Program-made: the position numbers and the translations under genes
Assembly: GCA_046294345.1 (NCBI GenBank)
Contig: JBKBJT010000010.1
Location: forward strand, 34,654-98,653
DNA length: 64,000 nt
DNA from: Ferrovibrio sp046294345
Lineage (GTDB): Bacteria > Pseudomonadota > Alphaproteobacteria > Ferrovibrionales > Ferrovibrionaceae
Direction: 5' to 3'
The notes under the pieces: generated by a model
Databases searched by the model: none
What the model was told of the DNA's origin: nothing
What the model saw: only the letters and a program-made list of their open reading frames with translations
Shown: in pieces, positions 19,224 to 26,914 of the stretch
Position numbering within the stretch: position 1 is the first letter of the stretch
Layout: every line of letters starts with the position of its first letter

Positions 19224-20159
19224 ATGGTTGACGTAACGATTTCAGAGGCCGCCGAGAAGTTGAAATCCGGCGCGGTGGTCGCTTTCGCCACCGAAACGGT
19301 CTACGGGCTGGGGGCCGACGCCACCGATCCGGCAGCGGTGGCGAAAATCTATGCCGCCAAGGGCCGGCCGGATTTCAACCCGCTGATCTGCCATATCGCC
19401 GACCTCTCGCAGCTGGACGGGCTGGTGCTGGTCGACGAGCGGGCACGCCGGCTGGCCAAGGCCTTCTGGCCTGGCGCATTGACGCTGGTGCTGCCGCGCC
19501 GGCCCGACTGCCCGGTGGCGCCGGCCGTCTCCGCCGGCCTGCCCTCGCTGGCGCTGCGCATGCCGGCCCATCCCCAGGCGCGCGAACTGCTGCGCCTGGT
19601 CGGCCGACCGGTGGCGGCGCCCTCGGCCAACCGCTCGGGCCATGTCTCGCCCACCACCGCGCAGCATGTGCGCGACAGTCTGGGCCCAGACATCGCCGTG
19701 CTGGATGGTGGCCCCTGTCCCGTGGGCCTGGAATCCACCGTGATCGGCCTGACCGGGCCGCAGGCAACCCTGCTGCGGCCGGGCGGCGTGGCGGCCGAGG
19801 AGATCGAACGCGTTCTTGGCGAACCGCTGGCGCGACCGCAGGACATGAAGCTGGAATCGCCCGGCATGCTGCTGAAGCATTATGCGCCACGCCTGCCGGT
19901 ACGGCTGAATGCTGCCGCGCCGCTGCCCGGCAGGCAGGAAGGCCTGCTCAGCTTCGGCCCGCCACTGCCGGGTTTCGCCCATGTTGTGCCGCTCAGCGCT
20001 TCTGGCGATCTGGCGGAAGCGGCCGCCAATCTTTATGCCGGGTTGCATGAACTGGACCAGCAACCCGGCCTCGACGGTGTCGCGGTGATGCCGATACCCG
20101 GCCATGGCCTGGGCCAAGCCATCAACGACAGGCTTACGCGCGCGGCGCGCGGGCGCTAG
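19224..20159 (+). CDS. L-threonylcarbamoyladenylate synthase (Sua5/YrdC/YwlC family)
   Basis: The 311-residue protein has the YrdC domain (AFATETVYGLGADA, KIYAAKGRPDFNPL, PVAAPSANRSGHVSPT, GLESTVIGL) followed by the Sua5 C-terminal domain introduced by SPGMLLKHYAPRLPV. It makes threonylcarbamoyl-AMP from threonine, bicarbonate and ATP, the first step of the t6A modification at position 37 of ANN-decoding tRNAs. It is the longer Sua5 form, not the short TsaC. It diverges from the acyl-CoA dehydrogenase, with about 100 bases between them. Confidence 0.94.
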   Translation: MVDVTISEAAEKLKSGAVVAFATETVYGLGADATDPAAVAKIYAAKGRPDFNPLICHIADLSQLDGLVLVDERARRLAKAFWPGALTLVLPRRPDCPVAPAVSAGLPSLALRMPAHPQARELLRLVGRPVAAPSANRSGHVSPTTAQHVRDSLGPDIAVLDGGPCPVGLESTVIGLTGPQATLLRPGGVAAEEIERVLGEPLARPQDMKLESPGMLLKHYAPRLPVRLNAAAPLPGRQEGLLSFGPPLPGFAHVVPLSASGDLAEAAANLYAGLHELDQQPGLDGVAVMPIPGHGLGQAINDRLTRAARGR

Positions 20160-20186
20160 GATCGCCGCCACAATCACGGTGACTGA

Positions 20187-21611
20187 ATGAACGCTCTCGC
20201 TCCCGATCTGCTCGACCGTTTCCGCGCCATCGTCGGCCCCAAAGGCTGGACCTCCGAGCCCGATGCACTGGCCCAGCATGTGCGCGAATGGCGCGACCTC
20301 TATGCCGGCACCACACCGTTGGTGCTGAAGCCGGCCAACACGGCGGAGGTGGCCGCCATTGTTAAGCTGGCGAACGAGACCAAGACCAAACTGGTGCCGC
20401 AGGGCGGCAATACCGGCCTGGTCGGCGGCGGCATCCCCTTCGATGGCGGTGACGAGATCATCCTGTCGCTACAGCGCATGAACAAAATCCGCGCCATCGA
20501 TCCGCTGAATGACACGATCACGGTGGAAGCCGGCTGCATCCTGCAGAACGTGCAGCAGGCCGCGCGCGAGGCCGGCCGTCTGTTTCCGCTCTCCATCGGC
20601 TCGGAAGGCAGCTGCACCATCGGCGGCAACCTCTCCACCAATGCCGGCGGCAACGCCGTGCTGCGTTATGGCAATACCCGTGAACTGACGCTGGGTCTGG
20701 AAGTGGTGCTGGCCGACGGCCAGGTCTGGGACGGCCTGCGCGGCCTGCGCAAGGACAATACCGGCTACGATCTGCGCGACCTGTTCATCGGCGGCGAGGG
20801 CACGCTGGGCATCATCACCGCCGCGGTGCTGAAACTGCATCCGCTGCCCAAGGCAATGGCCACCGCCTTCACGGCGATTCCCAGCCCGCAGGCCGCCATC
20901 GAGCTGCTGGCGCTGGCCAAGGCCGCCACCGGTGGACAGGTGACCGGCTGCGAGATCATGCCGCGCATCGGCCTGGATTATGTGCTGCGCCACACGCCGG
21001 CCACCAGCGACCCCATCGCCGGACGCCATCCCTGGTACCTGATCCTGGAATTCTCCTCGGGCCGCGACGACGGCGCCATTGCCGAGACCATGGAGGCCGT
21101 GCTGGCGGAGGGCTTCGAGAAGGGCCTGGTGCTGAATGCCGCCATCGCCCAGTCGGACGCCCAGCGCGCCGCCTTCTGGAAAATCCGCGAAGCCATGTCG
21201 AGCGCGCAGAAACCCGAGGGCGGCAGCATCAAATGCGACATCTCGGTGCCGGTGTCGCAGATGCCGCTGTTCATCGAACGCGCCAGCAAGGCGGTGGAAG
21301 ACCTGATCCCCGGCGTGCGCATCGTCGCCTTCGGCCATATCGGCGACGGCAACGTGCATTTCAATCCGTCCCAGCCGGTGGGCTGGAAGCCGGAAGACTT
21401 CATGGCCTACTGGGATCGCGTGCACCAGATCGTGCACGACATCGCCCACGAGATGAAGGGATCGATTTCGGCCGAACATGGCGTCGGCCGCATGAAGATC
21501 GACGAGATCACACAATACAAGCCGGCCATCGAGATCGAGATGATGCGCCGTATCAAGCGCGCCTTCGATCCGAACAGCATCCTCAATCCCGGCAAGGTCG
21601 TTCGGCCCTGA
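20187..21611 (+). CDS. FAD-linked dehydrogenase, D-2-hydroxyglutarate/D-lactate dehydrogenase type
   Basis: The 474-residue protein has an FAD-binding PCMH domain (PQGGNTGLVGGGIPFDGGDEIILSLQRMNKI, and IGSEGSCTIGGNLSTNAGG) and an FAD-linked oxidase C-terminal domain ending SAEHGVGRMK and FDPNSILNPGKV. Metal-binding His residues are visible in FGHIGDGNVHFN. The best match is bacterial D-2-hydroxyglutarate dehydrogenase; related D-lactate or glycolate enzymes share these motifs, so the substrate is provisional. It follows the Sua5 gene by 27 bases and is followed at once by a DHFR-fold gene. Confidence 0.9.
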   Translation: MNALAPDLLDRFRAIVGPKGWTSEPDALAQHVREWRDLYAGTTPLVLKPANTAEVAAIVKLANETKTKLVPQGGNTGLVGGGIPFDGGDEIILSLQRMNKIRAIDPLNDTITVEAGCILQNVQQAAREAGRLFPLSIGSEGSCTIGGNLSTNAGGNAVLRYGNTRELTLGLEVVLADGQVWDGLRGLRKDNTGYDLRDLFIGGEGTLGIITAAVLKLHPLPKAMATAFTAIPSPQAAIELLALAKAATGGQVTGCEIMPRIGLDYVLRHTPATSDPIAGRHPWYLILEFSSGRDDGAIAETMEAVLAEGFEKGLVLNAAIAQSDAQRAAFWKIREAMSSAQKPEGGSIKCDISVPVSQMPLFIERASKAVEDLIPGVRIVAFGHIGDGNVHFNPSQPVGWKPEDFMAYWDRVHQIVHDIAHEMKGSISAEHGVGRMKIDEITQYKPAIEIEMMRRIKRAFDPNSILNPGKVVRP

Positions 21612-21612
21612 C

Positions 21613-22137
21613 ATGGCCGCGCTGTTCCGCGCCTATCTGGCGATCAGTGCCGACGGCTTCATCGCCCGGCCCGACGGTTCGGTCGACTGGCTGCACGACT
21701 ACGATCCGGTTGAGTTCGGCTTTGAGGCATTCATGGCCGGGATTGGCAGCATCGTCATGGGGCGCGCCTCTTACGAAATGAGCCGCAGTTTTGGCGACGT
21801 CTGGCCCTATGCCGGAAAAACGGTCTATGTCGTGACTTCGCAGGATTTGCGAAATCTGCCGGACGGCGCGCAGACGCGGCGGGCCGATTTCTCCGCACTG
21901 GCGCATGAGCTGAAGGGCATGGGCGGTGATGTCTGGCTTTTCGGCGGTCCGCAACTCTGGGCGGGGTTCCTCGACATCGGCGCCATCGACCGCTTCGAGT
22001 TGTATGTCATCCCGCGTCTGATCGGCGACGGCCTGCCGCTGCTGCCGCAGCAGCGGCGCGACTTGCGGCTCGAACTGGTCGAGTCCGAGCCGCTCAGCCG
22101 TGGCGTGATCAAACTGGTCTACAAACCGCTGCTATGA
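21613..22137 (+). CDS. Dihydrofolate reductase-fold protein (RibD C-terminal family)
   Basis: The 174-residue protein has the small DHFR-like fold seen in YwjB/YyaP-type proteins: LAISADGFIARPDGSVDWL, VMGRASYEM, and the nucleotide-binding GGDVWLFGGPQLWAGFLD. A pyridine-nucleotide reductase role is likely; the substrate is unknown and true folate reduction is doubtful. It starts one base after the preceding stop codon, so translation is probably coupled. The last codons overlap the convergent TRAP permease gene by six bases. Confidence 0.88.
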   Translation: MAALFRAYLAISADGFIARPDGSVDWLHDYDPVEFGFEAFMAGIGSIVMGRASYEMSRSFGDVWPYAGKTVYVVTSQDLRNLPDGAQTRRADFSALAHELKGMGGDVWLFGGPQLWAGFLDIGAIDRFELYVIPRLIGDGLPLLPQQRRDLRLELVESEPLSRGVIKLVYKPLL

Positions 22138-23988
22138 CGCCCTGCCCAGGTTCGGATCGCGGGCAATCGTCTTCTGGGAAACGAACACCGCCACGATCAG
22201 GCCGATGCCGATCAGGTCGGTGGCCAGGCCGGGTTTGATCAGGCAGATCGCCGCGGCAACCAGCAGCCCACGTTCCCACATCAGTGCCGGCCGGATCAGA
22301 TAGCCATACAGGCCGGCCGCGAGCGCCAGACAGCCGATGGTGGCGCTGGCGGCGGCATGCAGGATGTCGGGCCACTCGCCGATGGCCAGCAGGGCCGGCT
22401 CGTAGACGAACATGAACGGCACGATGAAACCGGCCGCGCCGGTGCGCACGGCGGCCCAGCCCGCTTCCCATATATTGGCTTTCGCCAGGCTTGCGGCGGC
22501 ATAGACCGCCAGCGCCACCGGTGGCGTGATCGCCGAGAGGATGGCGAAGTAGAAAGCGAACATATGCGCCGCCGGTTCGATCACCCCCAGTTTCATCAGC
22601 GCCGGCACCATCAGCGACACCATGACGATATAGGCAGGCGTGGTCGGCATGCCCATGCCGAGGATGATGCCGGCCACCGCCGTCAGCATCAGAGCCAGCA
22701 CGAGGCTGTTCTGCGACAGGCCAACCACCCAGTTGGTGAAGGTAAGGCCCAGGCCGGTCAGCGTGATCGAGCCGATCACCAGACCGGCGCAGGCGCAGGC
22801 CAGCGCTACCGCCAGCGTGTTGCGGGCGCCATCCTGCAGGGCGTCCCAGACCAGTTCCGCGCGCAGGCCCTCACGCGTATTGGCGCGCAGCATGGCGACG
22901 GGGAAGCAGGCCAGCGTGCCGGCCAGCGCGCAGAGCGGTGCCGAATAGCCCATGAACATGCCGCCCAGGATCACCGCAACCGGAATGAACAGATGGCCAC
23001 GCTCCTTCAGCACTGAAACCAGACGCGGCACTTCATGGGCAGGCAGGCCATGCAGGCCGCGCCGCTTGGCCTCGAAATGCACCGCACCGAAGCAGGCGAT
23101 GTAATACAACAGCGCCGGAATCAGGGCCCACAGCACCACCGTGGCATAGGGGACGGCAAGGAACTCGGCCATCACGAAGGCCGCGGCACCCATGATCGGC
23201 GGCATGATCTGGCCACCGGTGGAGGCGACCGATTCCACGGCGGCGGCGAAGGATGGCCGGAAGCCGCTGCGCTTCATCAGCGGAATGGTGATCGGGCCAT
23301 CGACCATCACGTTGGCCACCGCCGAACCCGAGATGGTGCCGAACAGCGAGGATGACACCACCGCCACCTTGCCCGGCCCGCCGGCCTGCCGGCCGGTCAG
23401 CGCGAGCGCAAAATCCATGAACAGCTTGCCGGTGCCCGTGCGTTCCATGAAGGCGCCGAACAGCACGAAGATCATCACATAGGCCGCCGAAACGCCGAGT
23501 GTGGAGCCGAAGATGCCCTCGGTGGTCATGTAAAGCTGGTCGAGCAGCGTAAGCGGGTCGACCTGGGTAACAAATAGGGCATGCCCCATGAAGACCAGCG
23601 CCGTGATCGGCAATGCCCAGCCGATCACGCGACGTGTGGCATCCAGAACGATGACGACCAGGAAGATGGCGGCGACGATGTCGAGCGGCTTGAGGTCGTC
23701 GATATAGATGATGCGATCGATGAAATAATCGAGATTGATGAACAGGTGGCCCAGCGCCAGCGTCGCCCCGCCGAACAGCAGCGCGTCGAGCCAGATGAAG
23801 CGCCGCCGGCCGGCCGCGTCCCGCGCGAAGGGATAGATCAGCAGAACCAGCGCTAGGGCGAAAGAGAGGTGAATGCCACGGAAGATCAGGGCCTGTGGCG
23901 GCCCCATGGCGATGACCCACATGTGATACAGCGCCATCGCCACGCCGATCGGCGCGACCACGCGCCCGACCAGGGTTCTACTATCCAT
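22132..23988 (-). CDS. TRAP transporter permease, fused 4TM/12TM
   Basis: The 618-residue membrane protein fuses the small (DctQ-like, first ~130 residues) and large (DctM-like) TRAP subunits, as is usual for TAXI-type systems. Hallmarks are GALFLVTQ-type regions rich in Gly and Phe, FGTISGSAVANVMVDGPITIPLMKRSG, TGGQIMPPIMGAAAFVMAEF and GMGMPTTPAYI. It takes up an organic anion with Na+ or H+. GGGAGGGGC precedes the ATG. It is downstream of its binding protein, with a hairpin and T-run in the gap. Confidence 0.93.
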   Translation of the reverse strand: MDSRTLVGRVVAPIGVAMALYHMWVIAMGPPQALIFRGIHLSFALALVLLIYPFARDAAGRRRFIWLDALLFGGATLALGHLFINLDYFIDRIIYIDDLKPLDIVAAIFLVVIVLDATRRVIGWALPITALVFMGHALFVTQVDPLTLLDQLYMTTEGIFGSTLGVSAAYVMIFVLFGAFMERTGTGKLFMDFALALTGRQAGGPGKVAVVSSSLFGTISGSAVANVMVDGPITIPLMKRSGFRPSFAAAVESVASTGGQIMPPIMGAAAFVMAEFLAVPYATVVLWALIPALLYYIACFGAVHFEAKRRGLHGLPAHEVPRLVSVLKERGHLFIPVAVILGGMFMGYSAPLCALAGTLACFPVAMLRANTREGLRAELVWDALQDGARNTLAVALACACAGLVIGSITLTGLGLTFTNWVVGLSQNSLVLALMLTAVAGIILGMGMPTTPAYIVMVSLMVPALMKLGVIEPAAHMFAFYFAILSAITPPVALAVYAAASLAKANIWEAGWAAVRTGAAGFIVPFMFVYEPALLAIGEWPDILHAAASATIGCLALAAGLYGYLIRPALMWERGLLVAAAICLIKPGLATDLIGIGLIVAVFVSQKTIARDPNLGRAS

Positions 23989-24034
23989 CGTCCGCCCCTC
24001 CCGGATCGATTCCGCCGCCCTGTTAGGGGCAGCG

Positions 24035-24074
24035 AAAAAAAGGACCGGCGTCGCCCGTCCAGAAGCGACGCCGG
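24035..24074 (-). terminator. Hairpin with T-run between TRAP binding protein and permease
   Basis: On the minus strand a perfect 10-bp stem (CCGGCGTCGC with GCGACGCCGG, 10-base loop) is followed by seven T after three bases. It lies inside the two-gene operon, so it probably ends most transcripts after the binding protein and lowers permease output. Confidence 0.75.
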
Positions 24075-24092
24075 CCAGTACGCCTCAAACGG

Positions 24093-25058
24093 TTACTTCA
24101 GCGCGCCGACTTCGCGGTAGTACTTCGCGGCACCCGGATGCAGCGGCACGCCGATATCCTCAGCCATTTCCTTCGCGGTCAGCTTGGCCATCGCCTTGTT
24201 CACGGCGGCCATGTCGGCAACGTGGGTGGCCATGGCCTTGGTCACGGCATAGACCTTGTCTTCCGGCAGCTTGCACGACGTGATGAAGTGCGTGGAATAG
24301 CCGATCACCGGCACATCCTTGTCCTGCTTCGGATAGGTACCGGCCGGTACGGTCACCTTGTTATAGCCGGCATTGATCTTCTTCATCTCGGCCAGGCCTT
24401 TGTCGGTGATCGGCACCAGCCTGACGTCGCGGGCCGTGGCCAGGTCCATCACCGAGGAAGCCGGGATGGTGGTGCCCAGCGTGAAGACCTGGGCATGGCC
24501 GTCCTTCAGCAGCGCGGCGGCGTCGTTGTACGACGCCATGAAGTTGACCTTGCTCATCGCTTCATACGACAGGCCATGCGCCTGCAGGATCTGGGCCGAG
24601 ATCGCTTCGGCCGTATTGCCCCGGGTCTGCACGGCAATCGCCTTGCCCTTCAGGTCCTCGATCTTCTCGATCTTGGAATCGACGGTCACCACAACCTGGA
24701 AATACTGCGGATACAGGTTGGCGACCTGGCAGACATTGGCGGTCTTCTCAGTGAACGGCGCACGGCCGTTGATGGCATCCACCGTGGAAATCGAGTTGCC
24801 GAAGCCGAAATCGGCCTTGCCTTCCTGCACGCCCTTCACGTTGGCGATGCCGGCGCCCGGCAGGGTCTGGATCGTCACGCCCGGCACGGCTTTTTCGAAC
24901 ATCGCCTTCATCGTGCCGCCCAGCGGCACCCACACGCCGCCCTGCGGGCCAGTCATCAGCTTGTAGGTCTGTGCTTGCGCGTCGGCCCCGGCGAATCCGG
25001 CGATACCGAGGGTTACAGCCGCAACGAATACGGCGCGACTGATGCTGTTATGACGCAT
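24093..25058 (-). CDS. TAXI-family TRAP solute-binding protein
   Basis: The 321-residue periplasmic protein has a signal peptide (start MRHNSISRAVFVAAVTLG, cleavage near AQAQ) and the TAXI pattern: YKLMTGPQGGVWVPLGG, LPGAGIANVKGVQEGKADFGFGNS, LKGKAIAVQTRGN and ITDKGLAEMKKINAGY. It delivers ligand to the fused permease downstream. TAXI ligands are mostly undefined carboxylates. A strong hairpin directly after the gene suggests it is made in excess over the permease, which is usual for binding proteins. An upstream 25-codon extension is not part of the gene. Confidence 0.93.
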   Translation of the reverse strand: MRHNSISRAVFVAAVTLGIAGFAGADAQAQTYKLMTGPQGGVWVPLGGTMKAMFEKAVPGVTIQTLPGAGIANVKGVQEGKADFGFGNSISTVDAINGRAPFTEKTANVCQVANLYPQYFQVVVTVDSKIEKIEDLKGKAIAVQTRGNTAEAISAQILQAHGLSYEAMSKVNFMASYNDAAALLKDGHAQVFTLGTTIPASSVMDLATARDVRLVPITDKGLAEMKKINAGYNKVTVPAGTYPKQDKDVPVIGYSTHFITSCKLPEDKVYAVTKAMATHVADMAAVNKAMAKLTAKEMAEDIGVPLHPGAAKYYREVGALK

Positions 25059-25129
25059 GGTGTCCTCCCGAGTGATTTTTGTGCGTGGAAGTTTGCTCAG
25101 ATGATGTCCCCACGTCAAGCAAAGATCAG

Positions 25130-25588
25130 TCAACTGAACAGATCAAGCTGTGGTTTTGCCTTGATTGTTTCTTGCTGCAGCGCGTCATGATGCAGCGGCA
25201 CACCATCAGACTGAATATGCACCACACTTACACCGTGTGGCAGCAGGGCAGGCGTCACCAGATGCGTGCGATGGCAATGGCGCGGATCGGCTTCGGCGCA
25301 CATCATGGCCGTCGGCGCGGATTCCGCCCAGGCGATCAGCGCGGCGATGCCGCGTTGGAAATCGGGCTCCGCCGCGCGCGGCTTGCCACCCAGCGTCTCG
25401 CCAAACCAGCGATAGCCGATCCCGGCCCGGTCGAGCGCGGCCTGCAGGGCGGTCCGATTGAATTGCGGGACGAATCTCGAAGCCGGCCGCGAGCGCAGGT
25501 CGGCCAGCTGGCGGATGCCATGCTGCTCCAGCAGGGCAACAAATCGCTCCACCGGATGATTGGAATGGCCAATACTGTATATCTGCAT
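25130..25588 (-). CDS. DUF488 family protein
   Basis: The 152-residue product has the DUF488 opening MQIYSIGHSNHPVERFVALLEQHGI, the LADLRSRPASRFVPQFN motif, FGETLGGKP and a Cys/His cluster, MCAEADPRHCHRTHLV. The family is widespread and its biochemistry is not settled. Longer starts at 25621 and 25654 exist but lack the family pattern. It is divergent from the second RND pair; two abutting palindromes lie in the shared upstream region. Confidence 0.85.
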   Translation of the reverse strand: MQIYSIGHSNHPVERFVALLEQHGIRQLADLRSRPASRFVPQFNRTALQAALDRAGIGYRWFGETLGGKPRAAEPDFQRGIAALIAWAESAPTAMMCAEADPRHCHRTHLVTPALLPHGVSVVHIQSDGVPLHHDALQQETIKAKPQLDLFS

Positions 25589-25639
25589 CCTCTTGGCCTT
25601 GCTGCTCCCGCCCCGCCTCATATCGGCCTGATCGGGTTT

Positions 25640-25655
25640 TGTGACCGCTATCACA
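25640..25655. promoter_or_regulatory. CRP-like palindrome
   Basis: TGTGACCGCTATCACA matches the TGTGA-N6-TCACA dyad of CRP-type regulators exactly. It is 100 bases before the RND adaptor start and 51 bases before the divergent DUF488 start. Confidence 0.6.
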
Positions 25656-25671
25656 GTTACCTAGCGGTAAC
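25656..25671. promoter_or_regulatory. Second palindrome abutting the CRP-like site
   Basis: GTTACCTAGCGGTAAC is an inverted repeat of GTTACC with a 4-base centre. It begins at the very next base after the CRP-like dyad. A local repressor or activator of the efflux operon is a possible user; none is encoded alongside. Confidence 0.5.
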
Positions 25672-25755
25672 CTACGCAGGATAGACGGATTTCCAGCGTA
25701 TCTATATATACAGCGCGGCCGCGGAAATACGGCCCGGGCGGGGGAATATCGTGCC

Positions 25756-26880
25756 ATGAAACGTGTCGCCAAGATTGGTCTGGCCGTGCTTGCCCTGGCG
25801 GTTGTCGCCAGCGGCGGATTGTATCTGGCAAAGGGACGCCAGCCGGTGAAGGCCGTCAGCACGGCCGAGCCCGCCCGCTTCGAGGGCATCGAATTCTCTC
25901 CCGCCGACCTGACCGAGGCGAAGATCGCCGATCTGCGCCAGGTGGTGCGCATGAGCGGCAGCCTGCAGCCCCTCAACCAGAGCCAGATCCGCGCCGAGGT
26001 GGCCGCCGTGGTCCAGGACGTGACCGTGCGGCGCGGCGAAACCGTGAAGAAGGGTCAGCTGCTGGCCAAACTGGATACCGCCGACCTTGCCGCCCGCCTG
26101 CGCGAAAAACAGAGCAACCTGGAAAGCGCCCGCTCCGCCCTTACGCTCGCCCAGACCAATCGCGAAAAGGCCGTGACGCTCACCCAGCGCGGCGTGAAGT
26201 CGCAGACCGCGCTGGATGAAGCCGAGAACAGCTGGCGCAATGCCCGCGCCAACGTGGCCGCCCTGGAGCAGCAGGTGACCATGGCGCGCAAGGCCCTGAA
26301 CGATGCCGCGATCTATGCCCCGCTGGACGGCCTGGTGGCCGAACGTTTCGTCAATCCGGGTGAGCGCGTGGCGGTGGATGCCAAGCTGTTCGTCATTGCC
26401 GACCTCGACGTGATGGAGGTCGAGGCCCTGGTGCCCGCGCGCGACGTGCCGCAATTGCGCACCGGCCAGAAGGTCCTGCTGCGCGTGGAAGGCTTCGGCG
26501 ACCGCGCCTTCGACGGCCATATCGAACGCATCAACCCCACCGCGCAGAGCGGCTCACGCTCGATCCCGGTTTATGTCCTGCTCAAGAATCCTGATTTGGT
26601 GCTGCGCGGCGGCATGTTCGGCAGCGGCGAGGCCGTGCTGGCCGAGCAGCGCAATGCCGTCGCAATTCCGGTCGAAGCCGTGCGACGCGAAAAAGACGCC
26701 GATGTCGTCTACGTGCTGAAGGACAATCGCCTGGAACGCCGCGTCGTGCAGGTCTCGCTCACCGGCACGCCGGATGGCCGCGTCGCCATCGCCAGCGGCG
26801 TGGTCGCCGGGGAAACCGTGGTCGCCACCCCCGGCCTGCGCCTGGGCGACGGGCTGGCCGCCCGCATCGCCGGCCGCTGA
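25756..26880 (+). CDS. RND efflux periplasmic adaptor (second system)
   Basis: The 374-residue adaptor has an N-terminal membrane anchor (KIGLAVLALAVVASGGLYLAK), lipoyl halves (IRAEVAAVVQDVTVRRGETVKKG and AAIYAPLDGLVAERFVNPGE-like), a long helical hairpin (about 110-175) and beta-barrel segments. It would couple the following pump to an outer-membrane channel. It differs in sequence from the adaptor near 4.5 kb, so this is a second system and not a copy. The stop is 34 bases before the permease start. Confidence 0.92.
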   Translation: MKRVAKIGLAVLALAVVASGGLYLAKGRQPVKAVSTAEPARFEGIEFSPADLTEAKIADLRQVVRMSGSLQPLNQSQIRAEVAAVVQDVTVRRGETVKKGQLLAKLDTADLAARLREKQSNLESARSALTLAQTNREKAVTLTQRGVKSQTALDEAENSWRNARANVAALEQQVTMARKALNDAAIYAPLDGLVAERFVNPGERVAVDAKLFVIADLDVMEVEALVPARDVPQLRTGQKVLLRVEGFGDRAFDGHIERINPTAQSGSRSIPVYVLLKNPDLVLRGGMFGSGEAVLAEQRNAVAIPVEAVRREKDADVVYVLKDNRLERRVVQVSLTGTPDGRVAIASGVVAGETVVATPGLRLGDGLAARIAGR

Positions 26881-26914
26881 CCGGCCATTGAAGGCCCAGA
26901 GGGGGTAACACCGC

